From NCBI RefSeq assembly GCF_963678635.1, contig NC_087068.1, positions 56,638,467 to 56,702,466 on the forward strand: a stretch of 64,000 bases of DNA. The letters run 5' to 3'. This stretch comes from Symsagittifera roscoffensis (lineage: Eukaryota; Xenacoelomorpha; Acoela; Convolutidae). Both the position numbers and the translations under genes were made by a program. The first letter of the stretch is position 1, and every line of letters begins with the position of its first letter. The notes beneath the pieces were generated by a model. That model was not told the origin of the DNA, did no database searches, and worked only from the letters and a program-made list of their open reading frames with translations. Of the stretch, positions 22,101 through 37,100 are shown piece after piece.

Positions 22101-25100
22101 AATATAATTTAAGACTCAATGTTTTCCCTGTGGGAGATTCAAGTTTTTTTTAGCAAACGATTGTTAAGAGAAATGAACGTAGTGAAGACTTAAATAGGTC
22201 TTGGTGATTTTATTTTTCGTTTTTTTTTCCAGGAAAAAGTCTTTAAATTGGAACCTGATCTAAACTATATTTTATGATTGGATAAATTAAATGTTTTACC
22301 AATGTAAAGTATTTAATATTAACCAATCACGATCCATCTAACTAACAACCCACTTATTTGTAAGTGCTGAAGTTACTTGTAATTTCAGCACCAGAGAGAT
22401 TTGAATTTAACTTAGAAATTAGTTGGACTCTCCCGAGCACTTCAGCAGCCGCAATAAACCAGTATACCCTAGATCTATTGAGCCTAGCAGAGACTAGTTA
22501 AACAACCTGAGACTAGATAGTATAAGAGTAAGACTAGGATCGGTATTAGACTAAGAAGTTGCACGAATCTATCCGGCCGAAAATAAGATAGCGTGACGAG
22601 CAGACGGTGTACCCTATCCGAAATTACTCTATGAGTTAACCAACTCGGTCCTAACTCATCTGGTGCGACCATAAGTCTCGAACAAGACCTTAATAGCTTA
22701 GAATTAACCAAAAATAGATTAGAAATTAGACAAAAACATTTAAAAAATGTTATACGACAATAATTTAATCGAAATGTCTCTACGACTCAATAGATCAGAG
22801 CCAATATTCCGAACCATAACAGAACTACCCGGAATTGGAAGAAGACCTCGAACCAGAGACGACATACGACAAAGTAGAAACTTGCCATATAGCTATATGA
22901 TAGTTAGGCAAAAACCAGAACAAACTTTTATATTTAGAATACTACTGGCAATGAATTTAGATTTTCATTTGCAAACATAAAACCTTGAAGTTAATCTTCA
23001 AAATCATTTCAGGCGCTAAACAAAATTATTAATATACAATAACGATTGATAAAAAGATCTAAATCGTTTTCCTAAAACTCTGCAGTAATATACAAAACAT
23101 GTTTGAAAAATATTTATTGAAAAATAAAAATAAAAATTAGTAGCATGACAATAAATGGTTAGTAATCATAAATCATCCTGTTGTTCCAGCTCCATCATCT
23201 AAAACATAACAGCAATCATAAACCCACTAATATCATCAAAACACTAAATCTTTCCTTTACACACATTTAAAAATTTATTAAAACTTAAATTCACTTAATT
23301 TTAAAACCAGATCATCAAGGCTTATCCTTGGATCTTAAATCATTTTCTCCTTAATTAAATTTTAAATTTGATCATCAAGGCTTATCCTTGGATCAAACAG
23401 AACAACTTTGATCTCCCCCACCCACTTAAGTAGTGTCTAACGACCTCAAACGTCGATTCACTACCCAACCCTTTCTAAAGACCTAAGACTAATAGAAATT
23501 TTTAAACAAAACTAATCATTCAAATTAGGATAAACAGTGAAGAACTTCGGTTATTCATCCTTCACTTGACCCCCCCCTCTTACCAGACCCAGGATAAATC
23601 TTAGACTTAGTAAGTTTAAAATAGTATCTAACGAACTACTCGCGTTCTAATTATACCTGAACCTTGTGGATCGATTTACTATTCTCCAACCCTTGAACAC
23701 AATCACTACCCCTAAGTAAGATTAAGTAAGTTAACACCTTAACTTATACTAGCCACGAGAAAGTAAAAAATCATTCTTCGGAATCGATATACTTTTCTCT
23801 CCAACCCTGAACAAATAGACCCAGGTTAAGCTAACCAAAAAATCGTAAGAACTAACAGTTTAGGAAAATAGAAATCATTTAACAACCTTTTGCATCCGTC
23901 ATTCTAAACCTTATGTCATTTAAAAACCTAGGAAATAAACAAACAATCGTTTTACACAATTGTGAAATAGATAACAAAAAATACGACCTTGTAATCACAC
24001 CTCATACACAAACAGTTGGATACATTCGAACAAAACGACAAACATTAAAAAGAAAAATAATAACGAAACAAAGACAAATAACACGAAAAAGATTTTCAAA
24101 AAATCGAAACGCATTTTCAGAATCAGAAACCAACAGTTTAGACGAACTTTACAAACTAAAAGAATCAATAGATAAAAATTACCCACTTCACGATCAATTA
24201 TATTTTTCTGACTCAGAAACAACTTCAAATTCATCAAAAAGAGGAAAAAGAAGAATAAAAAAGCAGTACAAACACAAACCAGTACATTTATACAATTGGA
24301 ATCAACCAATTAGACACATTGATAATTACATATTAACAGTCATCGAACGAAAAAATGAGCTCAACGCACACTCCAGGTGAAGAAAGTCCAGATGATGATG
24401 AAATCTTTCCTTTTATAGTAGATGCAGATACTGATAGAGGACAACACATATTTTGTCAAAATTTACTCGTAAATTTATTTGAACCCGGAATCAGTCCATG
24501 TAAAACAGAGTTCCCCGATGTAAAAATCAAAAAACAAATCATAGATCACTACTTAAAAGATATATGCAACATAACACAACAGTATGGAATCTACTCCATA
24601 GAATTCACCTCACCAAACCATAATAATAGAAAATATACAATTCAAACAGACGATCTTGATTTAGAATTTTCAAAAGTTTTTTCAGAATATATAAAAAGCA
24701 TCCAATATCATAACTCACAAAGAGCAAACTCCATATTCACCAATGAAGTTTTCGCAATAATATATAGTTATATTTCGATATTAGAAAACGAAATCCCAAT
24801 AACAAATGTCTCACCGACAGAAACATCTAAACATTTAAGAGTACGACATGAAATCACACTACTCTCTAGTTATTTAAACATCATTAAAGAAAATTTCACG
24901 AAAGACGACGTTTCACAACATACAAAACACGATCTACAAAAAATTTTGGCATGGTTCATAATAGATTATTTCACACACAATATTGATTTAATTGCACAAG
25001 CAAGAAAAAATTTTAGACCCCAAAACTCGAACGATGATACCGCTATCACAGAACAATCAGATTATGTTTGGGACCCCGAATGGTCTCATCCCGCATTTAT

Positions 25101-28100
25101 AAGCTTCCCACAATCAATCTCAAGTCAAGCAATAAGCACGATATCTTACATAAGAGATTATGTAAAAGTAATACCATTAACCATTGATGCGACACCATTA
25201 AACTATAATACATTTTTACCCGATACACAAAATAATAGTTTAAACTCTACAGTTATACACAATGAAAACCTCAATGGAACTAGGAATCTTACTCAACAAG
25301 ATATCCAGACACCATCACACTTCATAAATGAAGAAATTGTACACACAACAACTACACAACAAAGTATTTCACCAATACGCCCAAATTTAACAACACCAAG
25401 AAATACAAATCCTTCACAAACACAGGTAACCTTACAATCAACCGTTAAACCTTCGGTTGCCCCTAAATACTCACATATGGATTACCAAACATACAGACCC
25501 ATGACAATACCATCAAAAACACGCAAAACATTCACTAGAAACAACTTTGCAGACCATAATTATAATTATACACATCCATCAAAAACATATAACCAACCAC
25601 AAAGAAATTTTAACCAATATACAAGATCTCGAAATTGGGATAACCCAATGACCCAACCTAATTCAATAAACTTCCAAACAAATCCTCCACAGGATCACAG
25701 TGAAAATTACCCATTTTTTCAACAAAATAAAAATAAAAAACAAACATCTTATCAAATGGATTATTTATCCTCAGATGATGATTTCTTACAACCAGATATA
25801 TTTGCACCAAATACTCAAGAATATCGTAGACAAGGAATACAGAGAACACGTACAAATCATAGAAATTTTTCTCCACAACCAATAGATGCACAACATCAAC
25901 AACCAATTCAACAACAAAATCTAATTATTACACAATCTTTTCAACCAATTCAACAACAAAATCCAATGACTGCACACTCGTATCAAGCATCACAAATGCA
26001 AAATGAAATACCACTCCCATATTATCTCCAACAACATGAAATAACAAGAAACCAACTTTCGAATTTTTCTCAAATGCCAAATGCAGCAGAATCATTACAA
26101 ATGACAATGAATCCATACCTTATGGGTGGATCATCAATAACATCAAACAAACCTTTAATGGTTTTCACAGGAACAGACCCTGAATACTCTGTAGAAGATT
26201 ATTTAAATGCAGTAACAGCAAACCTGATTTTAAATATTGGACCTGAACCAATTAATACGCCACTACATCAAAATTGGATACATCGACGCACAGCGTTAAT
26301 ACAAACAACCTTAGATGGCGCAGCCCAAAAATGGTTTTCAGTACTACCTCTAGAAATAAAATCAAACTGGAAAAGGTTTACACAAGAATTTTCAAAAATG
26401 TTTGACTCCGAAAGAAACAAACAACAACAAAGAGTTTTATGTAATGAAATTCGCAGATTACCAAACGAAACCATCAAGCAAATAGCAGTACGAATCGAAA
26501 CACTAGTTCGAAAAGCATATTCATTAAATACACATGACTATAAAAACACAAAGATGACAGAAATCTTAATGATGACCTTAACACCACAATTAAGGAAAAT
26601 AGCAATAAAAAAGAGAGCATCCCATCCTTCTTCAATTCGAGAACCCGATTTAGATTTTCGAAAACTAGTAGACAAATTAGAACAAGCAGAAATCACGATG
26701 AAACTAGAAGAAACGGAAAATCTGAAATTACAATACGTTAATAGAATTGAAACGACTCCCACTAATATTAATAATATACAGGAATCAGAGACAGACCTCG
26801 TTGAAAAAATCACTGAAATACTCAATATTTACGAAAAGAACCCAAACTTTAAAGGCAAACCATCTTTCAAAAAATGGTGTAATTATTGCCGACGATACGG
26901 ACATAGTATTTCCGAATGTAGACAAAAACAGCAAGACAATCAAAATAAACCTCAAAAATATAAAGAACCAAATAAATCATTCTATCAATACATGAAAAAA
27001 GATCAAAATCTACCGAACAAAACAGTCCACAGCAACAACAGTTCAGGAAAACCACTCCCGAACAATACAAATTATACAAGAAATCAATCACCATATAACT
27101 CAAGTTATAGAGGAAGATCACCAGAACGAAGAAACACGAATAATTCATCACAAAATCACTACAATAGACCAAATAGTCGAAATAACTACTCCAGATCAAA
27201 TTCAAATACACAACGATTTGTTTCTAGATCTAATTCCCAATCAAGAAATAACTACTATCCAAACAACCAATCACGAAATTCATCATACAATAGGAATAGA
27301 AACTACTCCTATAATCGAAATAGAAGTTATTCAAACAACCGAAACCAGAATTACCCGAACAATCAATCAAGGAATAACTCATATAATAGATCGAACTATA
27401 ACAGACCAAACAATAATTACCAAAACAGATCGCGAAATAATTCACAAAATCGACACCCAAGTTATAATAATCGTTATAGAAATTATTCCCAATCACCACA
27501 CCGGAATAATAATAACTATAATAATTCTAATAATCGCCACAGAAGTAGTACACCTAAACATCAAAGACAAATCAATCAAGTACAATCTAACCCAGAAACA
27601 ACATCAGACCCTCCAGGTATTGATGACACAGTAACTGATACGTTACAACTCAATCAAATAAACTGTACATCATCAGATTCAGAAAGTGATACTGAAAACA
27701 CTCTTTCTATCAATATGATAAAAGTCGAAAATGACTATGAATCTGTCATATATGAACAACCCTTCCCATCACACATATATGAAAATCAATCAGAATTTCT
27801 TCAAAATTATTACACTACACCCATAAATTCCACACCAACGACGCAAGAAACAAACGAGATTAACACTACAGATCAAACCAATAAAAATACCAAAACAAAA
27901 TGCTTGAATACAAACCACATTTATCAAAATATACAAAAAGAACAACCCAAAGAAAAAATTTGGACAATACCATTTCTCTTAGAAAGCCCAAGAAATAAAG
28001 AATTTCAACCACCAGACCTTGAAATAGATTTTTTAATTGATTCAGGAGCAGAATCAAACATAATAAACATCCCCACATGGAATGAAATAAAAACCTTACA

Positions 28101-31100
28101 CCCAAAGCTAACACCTCTTGAAACCTCCAGCAAACTAGCAACAGCACAAGGATCAACATTGATAAACTACGGAAAAATCCAATTATTTCTCCTCCCCACC
28201 AGAACAATGGAACAAAGCAAAATTTTAAATAAGCCATTTAAACAAATATTCCATATCACTGACATTAAATATAATATCATTGGAATACCATTTATTTCGA
28301 AGTATATACCAACAATTAACATACTAAACAGTAAAATATTAATCAAAGATAAATATACAAAAACAAAAGAAACATCCTTAACATTTTTTCAAAGATTAAA
28401 TAAACAACCACCATTCTTTTCAAAATTCTACCCGATATTTAACCAACAAAGAAAACACCTAAAACCACTATCAGGAAATATCTATAATTTTTCAATCAAA
28501 CAAGTTCACCAATATGATAAAGAACAAAACAAACAAAAATTTTATATGTCAGAATTTGAATTCAAACCTATTCACAAATTTTTCAAAATCACAATCTCAT
28601 CCATAAAATATTTGAAAAATTCGAATTCCGATATCATTTCCTTACATGTCTATAATAACACACCTTACCAAGTAACATTACCTTTAGGACTTTTAGGATA
28701 TTGTGAAACCAACGCTACAATATCACCAATACACGAAAAAGCATACCGCGTAAATAATATACTCCAATTACTAGATATTTGCCAATCTACAATTCTTAAT
28801 GAAGAATTATCTATAAATAATATAATAAGTAACGAAAACAGAAATACGGATTATTTCACAAAAACTCCATATTTCAAACCTACATTCAACATAAGTAACT
28901 ACACAGAGGACCAACAAAAATTTTTAACAATGTTTAATTTCCAACATTCACAAATAACACAAGACGAATTCGAAAAATTAGCCAAACAGCTAATTAAATA
29001 TTCATCAGTCTATGCAACATCAAAATTCGATGTTGGAAAAATCAGTTCATCACTACATCTCCCGTTAAAACCAGACGCAGTTTTCAAAAAACAAAGAGCA
29101 AGTAAAGTACCAATTCACTTACACGATAAAGTAAACAGATTACTCGATATTTTAGAACAATACAACATTATATCACCAGTTAATAAAGAAGAACAACCAA
29201 AAGGGAACACATTTATCAACCCCGTTATCATTCTAGCTAAAGGAGAATCATTAAAAATCGTTCTCGACGCTAGATACCTCAATTCACTCATAGATGAATC
29301 AAAATGTAATTGGCCCATTGAACCAATACAAGTTATTTTAACAAAAATAAACGGCAAATACTTTACAACCGCCGATATGAATAGTGCATACAATCAAATG
29401 CCACTAGATGAACAATCACGACGTTTAACACAATTTGTTATCGGAAACCAACAATATGAATTCAACCGCTTATTCTATGGAATATCCATAGGACCAGCAG
29501 CATTTTCAGCTTTTATGAGCAAAATTTTTAGACCACTAATACTCAAGAAAAACGCAATCACCTATTTAGACGATGTTTTTATGCAATCACAAACAAAAGA
29601 CGAGATGTTCAATGTTTTAGAAAAATATCACCAAATACTTCAGAACGAAAATCTGAAGGCCGCCCCCGATAAATCACACTTCTTTTTGACAAGAGTTAAA
29701 TTCTTAGGACATAATATAGAAAGAAAAACAATCACTCCATTGAAATCACGCATTGACGCTATTCAAAAACTTCAACCACCAACAAATAAAAAGAAAATCC
29801 AAGAATTTCTTGGAATGTTAAACTTTTTAAGTAAATATGTTTATAAAATGCAATTATATCTACGACCATTTTATAACATCCTTAGACAACAAAATAATTT
29901 TGAATGGAACATAGAACATCAAACACGATTTGAAGAAATAAAGAAACTTTTAACTGAACAAATTTCAAACACAATTCCAGATTCAAATCAACCATTTTAT
30001 GCAATGTGCGATGCTTCGAACTTTGGCATCGGTGCAGCACTATTACAATCACATAATGGTACAAATAAAATGAATCTCATATCAGCAAATTCTCGATTAT
30101 TCACTCAAGCAGAGCTACGACTCTCAACTCTAATGAGAGAATGTACAGCCATAATATATACACTGACAGAATATGAATTTCTGATACTTGGATCAAAACA
30201 TCCAACAGTTCTATTCACAGACCATAAACCAATCATCTTTCTCTTTACACAAAAATCTAACCCAAACCACCGAGTTTACAGATTTCAACTAATTCTAATG
30301 AAGTTTCCAAACTTACATATAGTTTGGACTGCAGGAAAAAATCTTGCATTACCAGACACCTTAAGTCGAAATACACCACCTGAATTACTTACACGAAAAA
30401 CAACAGTTGAAATACCCAAAAACATAAAATTCTACCTTGCAGAAAACGAAACATCACCCCGATTGGAATGCAAATATGCAGTAAAAACTGATATTGAACA
30501 ATCACAAATAAATAATTTACAACATTTCCCACTTTATTTAGATTGTCAAAATAATCATTATGAAGTTGATCTACTTGGCACATCAACTTTCAAACCAATC
30601 CCATATTCTCAATGGATAAAAAATAACACCCAACAAAAACGAACAAAACAACACCCGCCTAAGAAAGACCATTTTCCACTAATTGAAAAAGAAGATTTAA
30701 CTGATAAAATAAATTTATCAGGACCACAAACAAATGATTCAAAATACACAATAAATCAAGTTTTTGACCTTCACGACCCACTTGATACAATACCCTTATC
30801 TAAATTCGAAATTGAAAACATTTTTCTCCCTCCAACAGAAACGATTACAATTTCAACACTGAAACAATATCAAAATCTTGACCCGATAATTAGACAACTG
30901 AAATCATGGCACAAATATAAAACTAAACCTATCAAAGCAGATTCAACCATTCTAGGAAACAAAACACTCCTCCGATACTTTCGCAAATTTAACAACACAA
31001 CAATTAACGAAAATACAGACCTTTTAGAGTATAACCTAAATGAATCTACAGTTCCCTGTCTCCCTTTAAGTATGATTCTTATAGCTTTTAATATTTCACA

Positions 31101-34100
31101 TACACAAAATATTAAAGGACACTCTGGATCAGAGAAAACATATTCAAATTTTATACAAAACTTTTATTTCCCAAATGCACCAATTTGGATAAAAGTACTA
31201 TGCAATGACTGTATAGTATGTCAACTAAATAAACCTTACCCAAATCAAAAACAAATAGCACAAAAACAAGATTTTAAAGGACAAAGTTTGTACTTTAATC
31301 ATCGTATCTCATTTGATACTAAAGGACCAATTTCACCCTCATCAGAAGGAAACTCGTACATTATGGTAATTGTTGACGCATTTACACATTATGTAGCACT
31401 TAACCCAGTACCACATTGTAACGCTTATTACGCTTACACAACACTCTATGAACACTGGATAGCAAAATTTGGACTACCAGAAATTTTAGTTACAGACAAC
31501 GGTACAGAATTCATAAATAATGAAATTATCACACTATGTCATTTATATAACATTAAACACAAACCACGTACATCTCATGCACCTTGGACAAACGGCTTAG
31601 TCGAAGGTATGAACCGTTCATTACAAGAATATCTTAGATGTATCATCAACGGAAATGATACAAAATATACCGAATGGTCAGCAGATGTAAAATTATTTCC
31701 CTTAGCATATAATTCACAAATAACGACAACTTTAGGAATGTCACCATATGAAATGGTTTTTAACCAAAAACCACGCAAACCAATAATGTTTACAGCAAAT
31801 TCTCATAAAAACGCACAAGGTTATTGTCAACCAAATAAAGATTCAATTTGTTATAACCTACCTTTACATACACACGATGAAGATCATTTTCATCATCCAC
31901 AAATTCTTAAACTAGCCTCCGGTACACACACCGAATGGATTCTAAATAGAGATAAAAAACACAATGAAATTTATCAAAAAATAACAAAAAAGTTATTACA
32001 AAGACAAAACATTAATGAACAAATCAATTCACGTTTTACACCAGCCTCCGAATTAAAAATTGGAACATTTGTTTTAATACCTAATTTTAATACTCAAAAA
32101 GGAATTTCTAAAAAATTACAACCCCTTCGAAAAGGACCATACCAAATAATTGCAAGACCCACTGATGTCACATATAAGATTACCGATTCAAACAAAAAAG
32201 AAATCGTTCAACATCGAAACAACCTACTACCTTATTACCCAAAAGAATACGCACTCCGCGAATTAACTCAATTATATTCTTTCACAGGATTAAAAATCAT
32301 TCAAAATGAACCACATCTGAAAAACACAGAACAAAATGATAACCCCACCGAAAATCAAAACACAAAACCAATCGCCACCAAAATCAATACACAAAACCAT
32401 AAAGAATCACCAAAACAAAGAAAAAATAGAAAAATGACCGAACAAATAATACCCCAAGAACAAATCGACAAATCGGAAAATCGAAAAACAACAAGACTCC
32501 GAAATCAACCACGTAAAAACTATAAAATATTCATCCCCCAATCTAAAATTTTAAAGAAAGTGGAATTTCAAAAGTAATTTTAACATTATACTTCACTATC
32601 TTGAAACCTTTGAAACATTTTTCATTTACATTTTTCAAAATAACATGCTGACAAGTACGTAATAATTCTAGTTCAAAATAGACCAATAGGATTCATCCAA
32701 TCCGTCACTTTCTCTAACTCAAACTAAGACCAATTAGACGAATCATATAGAACTCCAGGCACATCTATAACTATAACTTTACGACCTCCAGGTCAAAAAT
32801 AAGCAAACCACTCCAACTTGACAACTAAAATAAATATCACCATAGTACCGTACCCCTCCCTTATCTAATAACCCAAAGATCAACAATATTTCCCCAACTC
32901 AGACCACGAATACCCCCAAAGCAAATTTGTTAACTTAGCCTAAAGTAACAAAATGAACATTTTAATTAGCCTAAAGTATAAAAATCTCACCATACCCCGG
33001 ATCATTTGACAAACAAAAATAAAGAAAAAGACGACCTCCCAGTCACCATGAAAATTGCCCCCAACAATTTTTTACAGAACTCAACCCACTTGTCAAAAAA
33101 CTAATAAATAATCCGACCACACTAGAAAATCGCCTCAAACAGCAAAAAATATTCGACCAAGAGATCATTTCTTAAATGCTCTTCTCTCAATCAGTTACTC
33201 AAATACTCATAAATCTTAAACATTTTTTTACAATACTTGAAACCTTTATAATATTTCTTTTTGATATACTTGAATCTTTTCTAATAATCCTAATAATTTT
33301 TTGTAACATTTTTTAAATTTTCTACACTATACTCGAACTATTCCTCCAACTTTCCAAAACCCTTGATTACATCCACAGGTACGATTCATATAACTTGTCT
33401 AAATGATACGAACAATTTTCAGTAGAACCGATATTTTTTTATTGTTTGTAATTTTCATAACATTTTTATCATCCCTCATTTTGACAATATGTAAATGTAT
33501 AAAGAAAGCAATCTTCACATTTGCCCTAGCAACAATCCTTCTAATTCTTTTTTTGGAAGAATACTATAATAAACATAAACCTTCCCACTAAAGTAACAAT
33601 TCAAAAATCCATCAAAAATTGCTACCCAACAGTCACAGAATCAGTCTTCACCGACATCATCCCAAGATAACCAAACACCACCTTCAACTACTCAAAATCC
33701 TCAAACATCTACACGAATTTCTTTTCAAGACAATCCATACACTTTTGAAGAACGACATGCTCGTTTATCAGAACCACTAGAACCAGTTCAACGACAAGCA
33801 CCTTTAAGCGAACCAACATATAACCTATACCCAACACTACCACAAGAACTAAGTAGAATAAGAAATTCTAGTCAAAACCAAAATACAGTCGAAATAAATA
33901 GACAAATTATACATCCTCGACGAAACAGAAATCTTCAAACTCCCCGAGTTCATTTTGATATACCTCAATCCCCATCACAAAACACTCCAGAAAACCCCAT
34001 TGGTATATTACCAGAAACCCCTACGCTTCTTTCACAACGTAGCACCTCAAGCCTACCATCAGATTACTTAGGTTCAACACCAACATCTGAGCAAATACGT

Positions 34101-37100
34101 GAAAATCCTTTCAACCCCACAAACCAAACATCACGATTTCCATATTGGACTACACATTCATTTACACAAGGTGAACCAAATTTAGTCAATGACCCCATAG
34201 ATATTTCTACGGATACAACAACATCCTCATCACTACCAGAAACATTATCACTACCATCAACACCATCAATAAGCCAATTTTCACCACCACCCTTTAACTT
34301 AAATTTTCCAAATAATCTCGACGCCAAATATCGAGAACAATCATCAATAAATATTCCTTTAAGACTAGATTGGAATACATTTACAGCACCTCCACCACTA
34401 TTTGGACAACATCAAGAAAGTAACCGCCTTCATAACTGGGCACTTAATAGATTACAATATCGCCAAGATATTCACAACGATATCCGTGATCACAATATTC
34501 AAATACTCCAACAAAACAGTTTACAATTAAAGTTTGAAATAACAGTTAAGTTAAATAATATTACCCAACATCCCTACCCATTAAATCAACCTAACATAAC
34601 AGCTCAATCACTACCACCACCGTTTATAACTACTGAAGTAATATACAAATACGACAGATATACCAAAAACACAATTGGCTACATTACATTTTATAATCCA
34701 TACTCAGGATTATCATACACATGTATATTCTAAAATTATTAATTTTTCTCCAACTCCTTTTTCTAGTAATCTCAAATCAAAACATAAACCCTTCTCCTCG
34801 TACAGGACCACAAGATTTATTAGTAACACATTACGATTGTGAAGAAAATGAACAAAAAACACTACATAAATATGCAATAAATCAAGTATCACAATGTGAA
34901 ACAGAACCACAAGCTATAGAAACCACAGATGTAATAGCAACACTCTATTCAAAAGCCCGAGCAACAACAGTTACAGGTTATAAATTCACAGCAACATTTT
35001 CCGAAAAGAAAGTACATTGTTCACAAGTCTCGAATGGAAACAAAAACCGACTTGACCATGAATCATTCTATCAAAGTAATATAGAACGTCTTTTACATCT
35101 CAATCCCGACGATTGTAAAAATGAATTACTTAGACTAAACATCACACAAAATAAAAACTCCCAAAGAAAGTTAGTTAATTTTCAAGTTTTTCCAGACTCT
35201 GTACATCAATCACAACTTGAAAGACATCAAGGACATATAAAACTAGACGAAAAATACCCGTATAACGGCGCACACGGACGATTAACCTATGACCTACACG
35301 ATAAACATTGGATACCACACATTGGTATAAATGACCCATCAAACTGCAAAGCAGACACAAAAAATAAAGGATACCAAGAAATAATGTTTTTCGATTGGAA
35401 AATACAACTCGAAAAAATACAACTAACACGAGATTTATCAGATAATACAATGATCTATCAAGGAATCCGATTACCTTGTAAAAATGATCAAGGTTATTGC
35501 GACCCTACAACGAGAACACAAGCAACAATTGTTTGGTTCCCCGAAGATACATGTACAACATTTCAAGTAGCAAAAATACACGCTCGTATGATAAAATTTC
35601 ACGAAAAATATTTTATACAATCAATTCCATATGAACAAGTCCATCCATCACGAAAACTAAGTTCTAATTTTAGAAACATAGACAATATAGAAAATAAATT
35701 GACACGTTTTCAAATATATCAAGAAACAGAACTTGCATGTAAATACAGGAATCCACTTCACAGAACACAATACTCTGAAATATTAGTTGAATACGAAAAA
35801 GGATTCGACATGACCACTGGAAAAGTAAAAATCGACCCATATGCAACAGGTCATCCTCTAAACGAAGGAACATCCTATATACCAGTTAATTTTGAAAAAA
35901 GCAACGGACAACCTGGTGGACATCTAAAACCCCATGACACCAGAAGCACACGCTTACAAGAATTATCACTAATGAATACTACATATTTCGGTAATATCCA
36001 CTATGATATTCATTTAGATATGAAACTAGATTATACAATTAGCCGAATTTTTCAAGAAATGTCACTCTCCGAATTAGAAACACTACACCACCTATGCGAA
36101 TTAGAACGAACACAAATATTACAATCACTTGCACTAGCAGTATTAAAAATACCCTATGCAGGATACTTATTATCTGGAAATAGATCAAATTTTTTAGACT
36201 ATGAAGGAAACATCTTATGGTTTTATACTTGTACTAAAAAAGTATCACCACTATACGTTTTTGAAGATAAACGATGTTATAAAAGAATCCCTATCTTTTA
36301 TAAGAATAAAGTACATTTCGTGGATACACTTTCACGAAGAACCTATTTCTGGGATACCGCAGTCCCATGTGGATCAGAAAATAGCCACAATGTAGTACAA
36401 CTAAACCCTGATGAAAATAAATATTATCTTCTCACTCCATATCCCACATTAATGCAATCACTCAAAAAATTTTCACCAGAAAGCATTCGCGCTATTGCTC
36501 GAAACCCAAATATAGACTTACAATCAATAGGAATCTATTCAAAATCAGATATTCAACATCACATTAGAACACAACAATTCCAAGAATTATTAACACAAAT
36601 GGACACTATACAAAGACAATCAATAGACCAAAATTTACGCAAACTTGCAGAAACCGCAGGATTTGCCGATATCTACACGCAAGACTATAGCGGATATTTT
36701 AAAGACATTAAAGATAATATATATATCTAAACGGTGAAAAATACCGTCCCCAAGATATATCACCAATTAACATTTTTAGCTTTGTTACACTCAAAAATGA
36801 GATCCTCGATTTTCTAGGATGGCCCTACTACATCTTAGAAAAATTGACTATTTTATACGCAATGTTTAACTTTATTGGATTTCTTTTCTCACTTTTAAAA
36901 GGAATCTACAACACATGTGCTATACACACACAAGTCAATCGACAAGCAAGTGTAGCACGCATACTCTTTGCAGGATTTTTTGGAATCTTTTCTACATCTA
37001 TAAACAAAATTCTTTTAGACGCACAAATAAAAGAATATAACACAAAAATAGCAACACGACAAAATACATACGACGAAGAACATAACAATGTAGACATAAC

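Larger units (their letters stand above)
18000..22179 (+). other. Host part of VAP intron 4 without a gene
   Basis: T-rich sequence with hairpin-cored repeats, a 12-bp inverted repeat (19444-19497), two related 45-bp units (20309-20460) and a stretch with overlapping open frames at 21500-22039 that lack any motif. No exon-like GC rise or protein similarity was recognised. Confidence 0.5.

Noticed and set aside
23995-24309. 104-aa minus-strand ORF rich in F and L
   Set aside because: It is the complement of the basic A-rich ORF on the + strand, so apparent hydrophobicity is a shadow.
27218-27634. 138-aa + strand ORF inside gag-pol
   Set aside because: It overlaps the low-complexity N/R/S-rich region in another frame; Ile/Thr-rich shadow.
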